Of a DNA stretch of 50,977 nucleotides, positions 26,349 through 34,631 are shown one piece after another. The translations under genes and the position numbers were made by a program. A model generated the notes under the pieces. That model had not been told where the DNA came from. It saw only the letters and a program-made list of their open reading frames with translations, and ran no database searches. The stretch lies in the NCBI RefSeq assembly GCF_003946325.1, contig NZ_RHNT01000013.1, positions 1 through 50,977 on the forward strand. Direction: 5' to 3'. Source of the stretch: Companilactobacillus furfuricola (lineage in GTDB: Bacteria > Bacillota > Bacilli > Lactobacillales > Lactobacillaceae). The number at the start of each line of letters is the position of its first letter. Within the stretch, counting starts at the first letter, position 1.

Positions 26349-27260
26349 ATGACAATAGCTATTATCATTATTGTAGTATTGCTGGCGATCGTTCTAATTT
26401 TGAACGCCCTTTTTTTGTACCTTCAAAAGAGGAATAGCAATGCTTTAGGATCTGATGCTCCATTCGTACCACGTGATGAAGGATTAGATGAGGCTACTGA
26501 AAAATACCTGCAATTGCCACGCGACGAGTGGACAATTATTTCAAATAGGAATAAATTATATGGATGGTTTGTTAAAGCAGAAAAGCCGTCAAATACGACA
26601 GTTTTGATTATTCACGGTTTTGCGGTCGACCATACCTCGCTCGATATTCACGCTCAGCTTTTTAACCAGATGGGCTACAATGTTTTGCAGGTCGACAATC
26701 AGGCTGCCGGGAAGAGTGAAGGGAAGTATCAAGGCTTTGGTTATTTGGAGAGCATCGATACTATCGCTTGGATCAATGAGCTGTTAAGACAGCGTCCCGA
26801 TGAAAAGATCATTTTATTTGGAGCTTCGATGGGAGCAGCGACGGTCATGATGACAGCTGGAAATGCTTTGCCGGCAAATGTTAAGGGCGTGATCGAGGAT
26901 TCTGGCTATACTAGTATGCTCGATGTGGTTAACTACCACTTTAAGAGTCGCTACAAGGTCTCAGGACGGTTCCTCTTGAAACTTATCTCGATCGTTTCAA
27001 AAGTCCGTTCAGGCTTCTTTTATGGCCAAGCAGACTGTACTAAAGCTCTACAAAAATGCCATTTGCCAATTTTATTTATGCATGGAAAATTAGATACTGC
27101 CGTTCCTTACTTTATGAGGGATCAACTAGCTAGCGTGGGTGATTTTCCTAAAACGATGTATTCGTGCGATAATGGGCAACATATTCGCAGTTACTACGTT
27201 GACTCAGCTAACTATCGGCAAACTGTCGAAAATTTTTTACAAAAGTATCTTGAGGAGTAA
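26349..27260 (+). CDS. Membrane-anchored alpha/beta hydrolase
   Basis: A serine hydrolase of 303 residues. Residues 1-25 form one hydrophobic span followed by positive residues (LQKRN), so it is probably membrane-tethered. The fold is shown by LIIHGF near residue 90, the nucleophile elbow GASMGA near 157-162, the acid in GKLDTAVP and the histidine in GQHIRSY near the C-terminus. It belongs to the Abhydrolase/BAAT-like group often annotated as cell-surface hydrolases in lactobacilli. GAGGT lies before the ATG and the gene is four bases from the next one. The substrate, an ester or amide, cannot be read from sequence. Confidence 0.88.
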   Translation: MTIAIIIIVVLLAIVLILNALFLYLQKRNSNALGSDAPFVPRDEGLDEATEKYLQLPRDEWTIISNRNKLYGWFVKAEKPSNTTVLIIHGFAVDHTSLDIHAQLFNQMGYNVLQVDNQAAGKSEGKYQGFGYLESIDTIAWINELLRQRPDEKIILFGASMGAATVMMTAGNALPANVKGVIEDSGYTSMLDVVNYHFKSRYKVSGRFLLKLISIVSKVRSGFFYGQADCTKALQKCHLPILFMHGKLDTAVPYFMRDQLASVGDFPKTMYSCDNGQHIRSYYVDSANYRQTVENFLQKYLEE

Positions 27261-27263
27261 ACT

Positions 27264-27740
27264 ATGAAAATTATTATGAACGAGTTCAAAGACCGGATCG
27301 AAAACGGCGATTTTAAGCAAACTAGTCTTGATATTAGTAAAGACGACTTGTTGCAAGAAGACCTTTGGTCGATCAATCAAGCTAGTGAGCAGATCAAGAA
27401 AGATCTTGCTAACGGTCAACTGTCGCAAGTGATGATCCACGTGGTCGATGCCGAATTCCCAATTGATTTTTACTTGGAATCGGATATTATCAACTTGCCA
27501 TTTGACGATGCTAAAAAGGTGATCCACTTCTTCGAAGATAATCAAGAAGTCGATACGAAGGTCTACTTATCAACTCGTTGCGACTATTTAAACGCTTCAA
27601 AATTTCATATTGATTTGATCTCAGATGGGGATGTCACTGAAGCACAAGCTAAAAATGCTATCTCGATCATGCGTGGAAATTATGAAACTTCACTCGAAAA
27701 TTTTAATAAGAAAGATGAAGCAGAAAAAGAGGCTAAGTAA
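27264..27740 (+). CDS. Conserved-looking protein of unknown function
   Basis: A 158-residue, acidic, soluble protein with no signal peptide or membrane span. I do not recognise a family. It starts four bases after the hydrolase gene with GAGG upstream, and its stop codon directly abuts the ATG of the TauE/SafE permease, so it is translated as part of this operon. The sequence alternates predicted helix and strand (DLWSINQASEQIKKDL, QVMIHVVDAEFPIDFYLES) and ends in a charged tail (NFNKKDEAEKEAK). A cytosolic accessory role for the permease pair is possible but unproven. Confidence 0.75.
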   Translation: MKIIMNEFKDRIENGDFKQTSLDISKDDLLQEDLWSINQASEQIKKDLANGQLSQVMIHVVDAEFPIDFYLESDIINLPFDDAKKVIHFFEDNQEVDTKVYLSTRCDYLNASKFHIDLISDGDVTEAQAKNAISIMRGNYETSLENFNKKDEAEKEAK

Positions 27741-28586
27741 ATGGATACTGCGATGCTGTTATTCGTCGTTATTGGTCTATTTGCCGGTGTTTTAGGGGCG
27801 ATTCTTGGAATCGGTGGGGGAATGATCATCACGCCGATTTTGACCATAATGATGGGATTAGATATCAAATATGCGATCGGAGCTAGTATCATCTCCGTTA
27901 TCGCAACTAGTTCTGGTGCTACCATTGCCTACTTAAAGGACGATATGTTGAACCTGCGAGTAGCGATGTTCTTGGAAATTGCCACCACAGTCGGTGCCAT
28001 TATGGGAGCGCTGTTAGTTGGGCTGTTCTCCAGTACCTTCTTATACGTCTTGTTCGGCTTTTTCCTACTGTATTCAACTTACAATATGATCAGAAAACTC
28101 ATGAGTAAAAAAGGCGAAACAGTCTTCACCGGTAGCGATAAGACAGTTGAGAAGTTACGTTTAGCTGACAGTTACTACGATAGGGCTGAAAAAAAGCAAG
28201 TTGACTACTCGATGAAAAATGTCCCTGGTGGATTCATCATGATGTGGGCCGCTGGTTTGGCCAGTGGTCTGCTCGGTATCGGTAGTGGTGCTTTCAAAGT
28301 TATCGCCATGGATACGATCATGAAGATGCCATTGAAACCATCAAGTGCCACATCCAACTTGATGATGGGTGTAACAGCCGCCGCCAGTGCGACCGTCTAC
28401 TTTTTTAACGGCTCGATCAGGCCAGATATTGCGGGACCCTTGGCGATCGGTGTGTTAGCAGGTGCCACAATTGGTGCCAGATTGATGCAAGTACTCAGAC
28501 CAAAAGTTATCAGAATGATTTTCGTTCCTATTATTTTATATATGGGATTGCAAATGGTTCTTAAAGGATTTGGGGTGAGCTTTTAA
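27741..28586 (+). CDS. TauE/SafE-family sulfite exporter-like permease
   Basis: A 281-residue membrane protein with two hydrophobic halves and glycine-rich motifs typical of TauE/SafE: GILGIGGGMIITP-like (GAILGIGGGMII) near residue 20 and its pseudo-repeat GLLGIGSGAFKV near residue 176. The family exports sulfur-containing or organic anions such as sulfite or sulfoacetate; the actual substrate here is unknown. The ATG touches the preceding stop codon and the TAA overlaps the ATG of the DUF1634 gene by one base, a pairing common in Firmicutes that suggests a joint transport unit. Confidence 0.9.
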   Translation: MDTAMLLFVVIGLFAGVLGAILGIGGGMIITPILTIMMGLDIKYAIGASIISVIATSSGATIAYLKDDMLNLRVAMFLEIATTVGAIMGALLVGLFSSTFLYVLFGFFLLYSTYNMIRKLMSKKGETVFTGSDKTVEKLRLADSYYDRAEKKQVDYSMKNVPGGFIMMWAAGLASGLLGIGSGAFKVIAMDTIMKMPLKPSSATSNLMMGVTAAASATVYFFNGSIRPDIAGPLAIGVLAGATIGARLMQVLRPKVIRMIFVPIILYMGLQMVLKGFGVSF

Positions 28587-28945
28587 TGAAAAAAGAAGAA
28601 ATGCGTGACGTTGAGCTCATTATTGGAAAAATTTTACGGATCGGTGTAGTTGTGTCCGCGATCGTTATCATTTTAGGTATTGTCCTTTATTTTGTTAACG
28701 GCGGATCGGGCTATGCTGATGGGCAATGGCCACAACGGTTTGGCGTGATGTTTCAAGGTGTCGCTCAGGGTAAGTCGTATGCTGTGATTATGCTGGGTAT
28801 TTTCTTGTTGATCTTGACGCCGGTGTTGCGGGTCGTCGTTTCTATTTACGCTTTTGCTAAAGAGCGGGACGTTTTGTATGTTTACATTACTACTGCTGTT
28901 TTGGTTATTTTGATATTTGCTATGGTGTTTGGATATCATGGCTAG
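28586..28945 (+). CDS. DUF1634 membrane protein
   Basis: A 119-residue protein with three predicted membrane spans (about 18-38, 66-88 and 97-117) and the opening MRDVELIIGKILRIGV typical of DUF1634. The family almost always accompanies TauE/SafE permeases and is presumed to be their small partner subunit. The start overlaps the permease stop by one base and a terminator follows three bases after the stop. Function is inferred from this partnership only. Confidence 0.88.
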   Translation: MKKEEMRDVELIIGKILRIGVVVSAIVIILGIVLYFVNGGSGYADGQWPQRFGVMFQGVAQGKSYAVIMLGIFLLILTPVLRVVVSIYAFAKERDVLYVYITTAVLVILIFAMVFGYHG

Positions 28946-28947
28946 TG

Positions 28948-28979
28948 GCTTCTGAGCTTATTGCTTGGAGGCTTTTTTG
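28948..28979 (+). terminator. Terminator of the MFS-to-DUF1634 operon
   Basis: GCTTCTGAGC at 28948-28957 pairs with GCTTGGAGGC at 28963-28972, with several G-U pairs, and is followed by seven T. Confidence 0.85.
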
Positions 28980-29029
28980 TTTGGTTGATATTTGTTTGAT
29001 GGGATAGATGTGGTAGTTTGGAGTGGTTG

Positions 29030-29135
29030 TTCACTGCCGATTCCGGCGCCCGGGGATAATGCCACAATTCTCCCTTGATTTTGATTTTACTTAATTTGAA
29101 TAAACTTGAGATAGACATGTGAATGATAGGGCAGG
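29030..29135. repeat. Intergenic repeat fragments shared with 24.3 and 45 kb
   Basis: The first part (TTCACTGCCGATTCCGG through GCCCGGGGATA, about 29030-29060) matches 45013-45040 with few changes. The second part (29105-29130) is the inverted form of the CTCACATGTCTATCTCAG block found at 24311 and 45334. The arrangement looks like a rearranged or partly deleted copy of the 45-kb element. The rest of the 300-base gap before the next gene shows nothing else except the promoter motif at 29211. Confidence 0.6.
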
Positions 29136-29210
29136 ACAAAGTTCCGACTGAATCTATCCAAACACTTCCTCATCTATTTCATCAACAAATTTTTTCCATT
29201 CACAATATAT

Positions 29211-29232
29211 TTGTTATCATATAAATATATTA
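29211..29232 (+). promoter_or_regulatory. Promoter-region motif shared by both metalloprotease genes
   Basis: TTGTTATCATATAA followed by ATATATTA lies about 20 bases before the ribosome binding site. The same motif, with one change in its AT-rich tail, lies at 35605-35627 before the paralogous gene. It probably contains the -10 region; a clear -35 is not visible. Confidence 0.5.
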
Positions 29233-29252
29233 ATCAAATTAAGGGGACTGTT

Positions 29253-30086
29253 ATGGGGAAATTTTTAAAAGCTATTTTCAGCATCGTTTTTTTAATAGGG
29301 ATAGTTCAATTTCTAGCCTCTGATACTGATGTTCAAGCGCGTTTCATTACTTCTACTGCTGGTGATCGGGTAGAACTGGCTGATAAGTACTTTACAAATC
29401 TAGATAGTTACAATAAATCTATGAAAGAAGCTAGACGGGTTAATGATTTGATGAATAATTGGGTCAATAATCCTGATAAGACATTTACTGAACTATATCC
29501 CGAGGAGGCAGCCGCACATCCTGAATATGCAGCTATGGGTTCATTTAATGAATTTGTTGATAAAAGATATTCGCCATATAAAGGATTCACGAAGGCAGAA
29601 ACTCGAGAAGTGTATCGCATTACTTATTCGAATTATGCAGATTCTATGGAGACCATTTCTCACGGTGGGTTGGATACTGAAGGGGTTAAGTTGTCAGGCA
29701 ATCGTGGCTATAACGCTATGTTGACGCCATCTGATATTACTGTTTTTAATGGGACTGGTAATAGTAAAATCACTCATGCTTTGGAATTGGGCTTTAAAGA
29801 GTGGGAAAAGGATAAAAGATTTCACTTCCGTATGGTCAATAGTGACGTAGATGCTAGAGTTATTGTTGGTGGTAGTGATCAAGTTGGCTTGGAAAGTAAA
29901 TATTTTGAAAAGTACATGTCAGCCTTGTATGTTCCAACAATCGTGTATGACAACGTCTTGGTCCAAGGATTGATTGTGGTCTCACCTGATATTGAAGCTC
30001 TTGATGCAGATGATCCTCAATTAATCCATACAGTTATTCATGAATTAGGACATGCTATTGGTAGACCAGATGTTGATACATTTTAA
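29253..30086 (+). CDS. Secreted matrixin-like zinc metalloprotease, short form (cassette 1)
   Basis: A 277-residue protein started at the ATG at 29253, which follows AAGGGGACTG. Residues 1-27 are a signal peptide ending in a likely site after VQA. The zinc motif HELGHAIGRPD occupies residues 263-273, matching HExxHxxGxxD in which H263, H267 and D273 would bind zinc and E264 acts as base; the Asp form is known from snapalysin-type metzincins. The upstream segment (ALELGFKEWEKDKRFHFR) is the usual metzincin sheet region. The chain stops four residues after the last ligand, so the Met-turn of metzincins is absent. The paralog at 35647 ends the same way, so this is not a random truncation. Its 3' end overlaps a convergent gene by four bases. 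Confidence 0.8.
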   Translation: MGKFLKAIFSIVFLIGIVQFLASDTDVQARFITSTAGDRVELADKYFTNLDSYNKSMKEARRVNDLMNNWVNNPDKTFTELYPEEAAAHPEYAAMGSFNEFVDKRYSPYKGFTKAETREVYRITYSNYADSMETISHGGLDTEGVKLSGNRGYNAMLTPSDITVFNGTGNSKITHALELGFKEWEKDKRFHFRMVNSDVDARVIVGGSDQVGLESKYFEKYMSALYVPTIVYDNVLVQGLIVVSPDIEALDADDPQLIHTVIHELGHAIGRPDVDTF

Positions 30087-31036
30087 AAAATGTGGGATTG
30101 CCCATTTTGTAAATAAGATACCATGTCGTTTTTAATATCATTGCTAGTGTCAGTCCAAGCAACATTTTCGTCGATTTCAGCTTGAGAAACATGAGTTTGT
30201 CCGTTTTGTGTGTAGGACATCATACTATCTCTAACTTTTTCTTGATAGTTGGGAACAGCATATGTTTTAGGGTCATTGTATACTTGTAGCACTTCTTGAG
30301 GATCGACTTTGTTTGTATTGCCTCCATAAATATTTAGAGTAGCCATATCGAAATATTTACCATTGGCTAATGGAATGTAGTAATGAGCAGGTGAGTGCCG
30401 TAATGCAGAACTATCAGTTTTTTCGTTTAATTCAGGATCTGAAGCCTTATCAAGTATTTTGTGATTCAATTCAGAAAATGAATCTGCACCCCATAACTTT
30501 CCGTCATCATCTAGATACATGTCGCTAACCATGGGCGCAACTGGATTAGGCTTCTTATTGTTCTGATTTGATGTGATAGTAATTATATGTTTGGCCAGAT
30601 TTATTATCCACATAAACACCCTTGTCGTTCTTTGTAAAACTCATGGAATTGTTTTTAGTTGCATTGCTGGTGGGAATGACATGTAAATTCTTGCCAGCTT
30701 TTTTTGTGGAGCCGTTGAAGTATTTATACTCAGGATAAATATCACCGTTAGCTTGCTGACGATATTGGTAGACGCCTTTTGATCCGTAAGGATTGATGGC
30801 AATTATCCGATCAGGATTGTCAGAGCTTTGTAAAAAAATACTGTTATCGTTGGTCTTTTGAGAGTTGTTAGCTTGCTTCTTGTTGTGTTTTTTAGCAGGT
30901 TTGTTGTTTGAAGTTGTCACTTCTGAATTATCATTGACGCCAATGTTGGTATAGCTCTTGAACGAGAAATAGCTAGCAATAAGTGCAATGATGATGAATC
31001 CCCCTAGTACTATGAGTAAACGACGATGTTTTTCAT
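30083..31036 (-). pseudogene. Membrane-anchored partner protein, frameshifted (cassette 1)
   Basis: A broken paralog of the gene at 36492-37418. Near the start, ATG at 31034-31036 with GGGGGGA upstream is followed by five A instead of the six needed to enter the frame KHRRLLIVLGGFIIIALI, a membrane anchor. A second shift near 30560-30590 separates the first part (NPDRIIAINPYGSKG, GDIYPEYKYFNG) from the second part, which begins around NNKKPNPVAPMVSDMYLDD and runs to the stop at 30083. The intact paralog has the same order. The protein would have been a short cytosolic tail, one membrane span and an extracellular domain of about 270 residues of unknown fold. It is convergent with and overlaps the metalloprotease gene. 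Confidence 0.75.
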
Positions 31037-31135
31037 GAAATTCCCCCCGGGTGGTGCTTTTAATGGTTCTTTAATTGATTGTTGAATATTAATATTATTA
31101 TATATCTTGTGAGAGTAAATTCGGAAGATAACACA

Positions 31136-31198
31136 AAAAGACCGCATATCTAATTGATGTATATCATCAATTGATATGTGGCCTTTTGATTTTTACTC
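31136..31198. terminator. Long hairpin between the partner gene and the helicase operon
   Basis: The arm starting AAAAAGACCGCATATC pairs with GATATGTGGCCTTTT, with an inner ATTGATG/CATCAAT stem. Read on the minus strand it ends in CTTTTT, so it could stop transcripts entering from the right. It isolates the helicase operon from cassette 1. Confidence 0.7.
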
Positions 31199-31387
31199 GT
31201 CGTCGGTGTCATCTCTTCGTTCGATTCTATCAGTCGTTCAGCAGATACGGGATAACCCAGTTTTGAGTTGACATTGTATACTAGCTGTTTTTGTTAACCA
31301 TTGTACTCCGTATAAATGATCTTTGTTTTTGTGTTATACCAAACTGCCCTTGTTTTGTTACCAAACGTTGCCAGTTTTATAGTGGAA

Positions 31388-31487
31388 ACGAGCTCCGAGG
31401 CACAGCGGTCTCCGGTTAACACAGGTGGTCGCGGCACTGCTTCGCAGCACCTTGTGCTCCGGTGGCAGACCTCGCTTTCTCCGCTCT
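31388..31487. other. GC-rich hairpin element in the leader of the helicase operon
   Basis: This 100-base block is far more GC-rich than its surroundings. It folds as nested stems: GGTCT with AGACC, CCGG with CCGG, CACAGG with CCTTGTG, and a CTGC/GCAG tip. It ends about 70 bases before the helicase start and is followed by CTTTTTTTG. The T run makes an attenuator or a separate small RNA conceivable. Open frames across it on either strand lack ribosome binding sites. The rest of the 31.2-31.55 kb gap holds only a possible TTGACA box near 31273. Confidence 0.5.
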
Positions 31488-31558
31488 CTTTTTTTGAAGA
31501 CAAAATCGAACGTATGTTTTACAATGTTACTTGAGATATTCAGAAAGGGAGGTTGCTT

Positions 31559-33925
31559 ATGGCGACTCGGATCGGGATTCGGCAGTTGGTCGAGTTTGTT
31601 TTGCGTAGCGGGGACTTGAATGAGTCTAAGGACAGTCAGAATACTGCCATGATCGGTGCTCGGATCCATCGGCAGCTTCAAAAAGAGCGTAGTGACGATT
31701 ATGAAAGTGAGGTTTATCTGAAAAAAGTTGTATCGATGAACGGAGAAGATTACGTGCTTTCTGGTCGGGCTGATGGTATTGAGATCTGTGATGACCATAT
31801 TTTGATCGAGGAGATCAAGACGTCTGACCAAAAGTATGAAGAACTGACTGATAATACTCGCGAGCTTTATTGGGGTCAGGTGAAGGTTTACGGCCACCTG
31901 ATCTTGGAAGAGCATCCGGAACTAGATGAAGTGACTTTGCAGCTGACTTATTATCAAGTCTCTGAAGATAAGACTACCGTTGATGAAGAAACTTTCGGTC
32001 GTGATGAGCTGGCTGACTTTTTTGAAAAACTGATCAATGAGTATGAATTTTGGCTCAAACTGCGTTCAGATATGCGTAAGACTCGTAATGAATCGATCGT
32101 ACCGATGAAATTTCCCTTTGAAAAATTTCGGACGGGGCAACATGAAATGGCTGCTGCGGTCTATAAAACGATCTGTTTGGAAAAACGGCTTTTCATCGAA
32201 GCGCCGACGGGAACAGGGAAGACGATCTCGACGATGTTTCCTGCTATCAAGGCGATGGGCGAAAACAAGATCCAGCGTCTGTTTTATTTGACCGCAAAAC
32301 AGAGCACTCGCCACGTGGCTGAAGAAACGATCGATCTGATGAGTGAGCACGGTTTGAGGTTGAAGAGTATCACTCTGACAGCGAAAGATCAGATCAGATT
32401 TCCGGAAGAAAAAGACTTGTTGCCGGAGAAAAATCCCTACATGGTGGGATATTATGACCGATTAAAGCCAGCCTTGAAGGACATTTTGATCCATGAAGAT
32501 AGCATCACCCGTAGCGTTATAGAAAAATATGCCAAAAAGCATACCGTCGATCCTTTCGAGTTTTCACTAGATACGTCGCTTTTTTGTGATGTCATCATTT
32601 GTGACTACAATTATTTGTTCGATCCCTTGGTATATTTGCAGAGATTTTTCACCGAGAAGGATAATGACAATTTCTTTCTCGTTGATGAGGTCCACAACCT
32701 AGTCAGTCGGGCACGGGACATGTATTCCGCTGAGGTCACTAATGTGGCGATACCTGAGTTGATCAAGGAAGCTCAGAAGCAGAAGAATTCAACTAAGAAA
32801 TATCAAAATCAGCTAAAAAAATTACAGAAAGCTTTTGAAGATGTAAAGTTCACCCTAGATCTTTTGAAAAAAGATGAACTAGTGACGGCTGATATTCCCG
32901 ACAATCTAGTCAAGGCACTCAACAAGTTCAACGAATTCATCACTGACTGGCTCAAAGATCGAGAGCCCTCTGATTTCGTTGATGACACTCGCGACTACTT
33001 TTTCCAGTGTCTGCAATTTTTGAAGATCAGTGGCTATTACGATGATACGTATAAAACACGGATCGTCTTGGATGGTGGTAATATTTCCGTTAAGCAGATC
33101 TGCCTTGATCCTAGTTTTTTCCTTGATCAGTCGCTCAAGCTTGGTCTGGGTGCCGTCATGTTTTCAGCGACGCTCTCGCCGATGGACTATTATCGTGACG
33201 TCTTAGGTGGTAAGGAAAACAGTTTAGCCTATCAATTGCCATCGCCATTTCCAGCGCAACACCAAGAAATCTTAGTCACGCAGTATGTGCAAACGACCTA
33301 CTATCAAAGATCAGCCAATGAAAATAATATCGTTGAAAGTTTAAAAGCTTTGGTTAGCGCCAAAAAGGGGAACTACTTGTTTTTCTTCCCATCATACGGG
33401 TATTTGCGACAAATCAAGGATGCTTTTGAGAAGAGATGTCCCGATATCCAGACGACTGAACAGACTACCGGGATGGACGCATTTGCTCGACAGGATTTTT
33501 TGGATCAATTTGAAGAGGACCCAGAAGAAACTCTGGTTGGTTTTTGCGTCTTAGGTGGCATCTTCTCTGAAGGGATCGACCTTCGAGGAACACGTTTGAT
33601 CGGAGTAGCGATAATAAGCGTTGGACTGCCAGGCTTGAGTCCCGAAAACAATTTGATCAAAGACTATTACGACCAAGAAAACGGCCAGGGATTTGCCTAC
33701 GCCTACCAACTACCAGGCATGAACAACGTCCTCCAAGCCGCCGGCAGACTCATCAGAAGCAGCAGTGACGTCGGCATCATCCTCTTACTCGATCAACGTT
33801 TCGCCAGTCAAAGATATACCCAACTATTTCCACCACACTGGCACAATTACCAAAGAGTCAGCACTTTAAAAAAATTAACGGCCGATATCAATGATTTTTG
33901 GAAAGGACAATCTAATGAAGACTAA
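31559..33925 (+). CDS. RecB-like nuclease fused to XPD/DinG-type helicase
   Basis: A 788-residue superfamily 2 helicase of the Rad3/XPD/DinG group. AAAGGGAGG lies seven bases before the ATG. Residues about 30-145 form a PD-(D/E)XK nuclease domain of the RecB/Cas4 type: GRADGI supplies the Asp, EEIK the ExK and GQVKVYGHL the QxxxY motif. The helicase has Walker A APTGTGKT near residue 217, the DEVH box (VDEVHNL) near 376, FSATLSP near 540 and QAAGRLIRS near 730. Family members normally carry four cysteines for a 4Fe-4S cluster between motif Ia and the DEAH box; in the equivalent stretch (KDQIRFPEEKDLLPEKNPYM, followed by GYYDR) these cysteines are missing. The stop overlaps the next gene by 11 bases. 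Likely role is DNA repair or defence-type DNA processing. Confidence 0.88.
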   Translation: MATRIGIRQLVEFVLRSGDLNESKDSQNTAMIGARIHRQLQKERSDDYESEVYLKKVVSMNGEDYVLSGRADGIEICDDHILIEEIKTSDQKYEELTDNTRELYWGQVKVYGHLILEEHPELDEVTLQLTYYQVSEDKTTVDEETFGRDELADFFEKLINEYEFWLKLRSDMRKTRNESIVPMKFPFEKFRTGQHEMAAAVYKTICLEKRLFIEAPTGTGKTISTMFPAIKAMGENKIQRLFYLTAKQSTRHVAEETIDLMSEHGLRLKSITLTAKDQIRFPEEKDLLPEKNPYMVGYYDRLKPALKDILIHEDSITRSVIEKYAKKHTVDPFEFSLDTSLFCDVIICDYNYLFDPLVYLQRFFTEKDNDNFFLVDEVHNLVSRARDMYSAEVTNVAIPELIKEAQKQKNSTKKYQNQLKKLQKAFEDVKFTLDLLKKDELVTADIPDNLVKALNKFNEFITDWLKDREPSDFVDDTRDYFFQCLQFLKISGYYDDTYKTRIVLDGGNISVKQICLDPSFFLDQSLKLGLGAVMFSATLSPMDYYRDVLGGKENSLAYQLPSPFPAQHQEILVTQYVQTTYYQRSANENNIVESLKALVSAKKGNYLFFFPSYGYLRQIKDAFEKRCPDIQTTEQTTGMDAFARQDFLDQFEEDPEETLVGFCVLGGIFSEGIDLRGTRLIGVAIISVGLPGLSPENNLIKDYYDQENGQGFAYAYQLPGMNNVLQAAGRLIRSSSDVGIILLLDQRFASQRYTQLFPPHWHNYQRVSTLKKLTADINDFWKGQSNED

Positions 33926-34631
33926 ACTGACAAAAAATCTCGAATCCACCTTATATCAATATTGCTACGAACAGTCAGCTTACGTGGTCGAAGAAGTATC
34001 GATGCCTGACAAAAAAGGGATCGTGGACACTTTAAGTTACCAGCAATTACCAGACGGCTCGATCGAATGGCGTTGTTACGAATTAAAAGTCACCAAAAAT
34101 GACTTCCACTCCAAGGCCAAATTGTCCTTTATCGGAAATTACAACTACTTCGTCCTGCCACAACAATTGTACGAAGAAGTCAAAGATGAGATCCCCACGC
34201 ACATTGGCGTTTTGATCTATCGTGAATTTGACAAAGAAGCTCTAGAGCAAGCAGATCAAACCTTGCGGGCACCAGGATTTCTGACCGTAGCCAAGAAAGC
34301 TCAGTATCAAGAACTACAAGTCAACGAAAAAAAGCTGACTAGTCACTTCGTCGCTTCGCTATTTCGGGAAGTCGACAAGGCTAAGCGCGTGGAAAAGGGC
34401 TTGCAGCTATATCCAGATGATAAACTATATAAAGAGCTGAAAAAAAGAGCAAAAAAAGGCTACGACATCTATCATCCAGATCACAATATCTATGACCGCT
34501 TTATCGATGATATGCAAAATGATGCTGTGACGGCGTTACAAGAAGAGCTAGATGCAAGAAACGCTGAGTATCAGGAATTGAAACTAAGGTTAGAGCAACT
34601 CGATCATCCAAATTTGGAGGGTAAAATATGA
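33915..34631 (+). CDS. PD-(D/E)XK nuclease-like protein (MmcB-like)
   Basis: A 238-residue protein started at the ATG inside the end of the helicase gene, with GGAAAGGA upstream. Residues E19, D38, E56 and K58 (GIVDTLSY and YELKV) give the E...D...ExK signature of the restriction-endonuclease fold. The segment FIGNYNYFVLPQQLYEEV resembles MmcB-like and related proteins. Residues about 195-238 form a charged helix likely to be a coiled coil. The 11-base overlap upstream and the ATGA overlap downstream show translational coupling. Enzymatic activity is inferred from the motif alone; family assignment is moderate. Confidence 0.72.
   Translation: MKTKLTKNLESTLYQYCYEQSAYVVEEVSMPDKKGIVDTLSYQQLPDGSIEWRCYELKVTKNDFHSKAKLSFIGNYNYFVLPQQLYEEVKDEIPTHIGVLIYREFDKEALEQADQTLRAPGFLTVAKKAQYQELQVNEKKLTSHFVASLFREVDKAKRVEKGLQLYPDDKLYKELKKRAKKGYDIYHPDHNIYDRFIDDMQNDAVTALQEELDARNAEYQELKLRLEQLDHPNLEGKI

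Noticed and set aside
31294-31534. Short open frames on both strands over the GC-rich hairpin before the helicase
   Set aside because: No ribosome binding sites; opposite-strand frames arise from the GC-rich inverted repeat.
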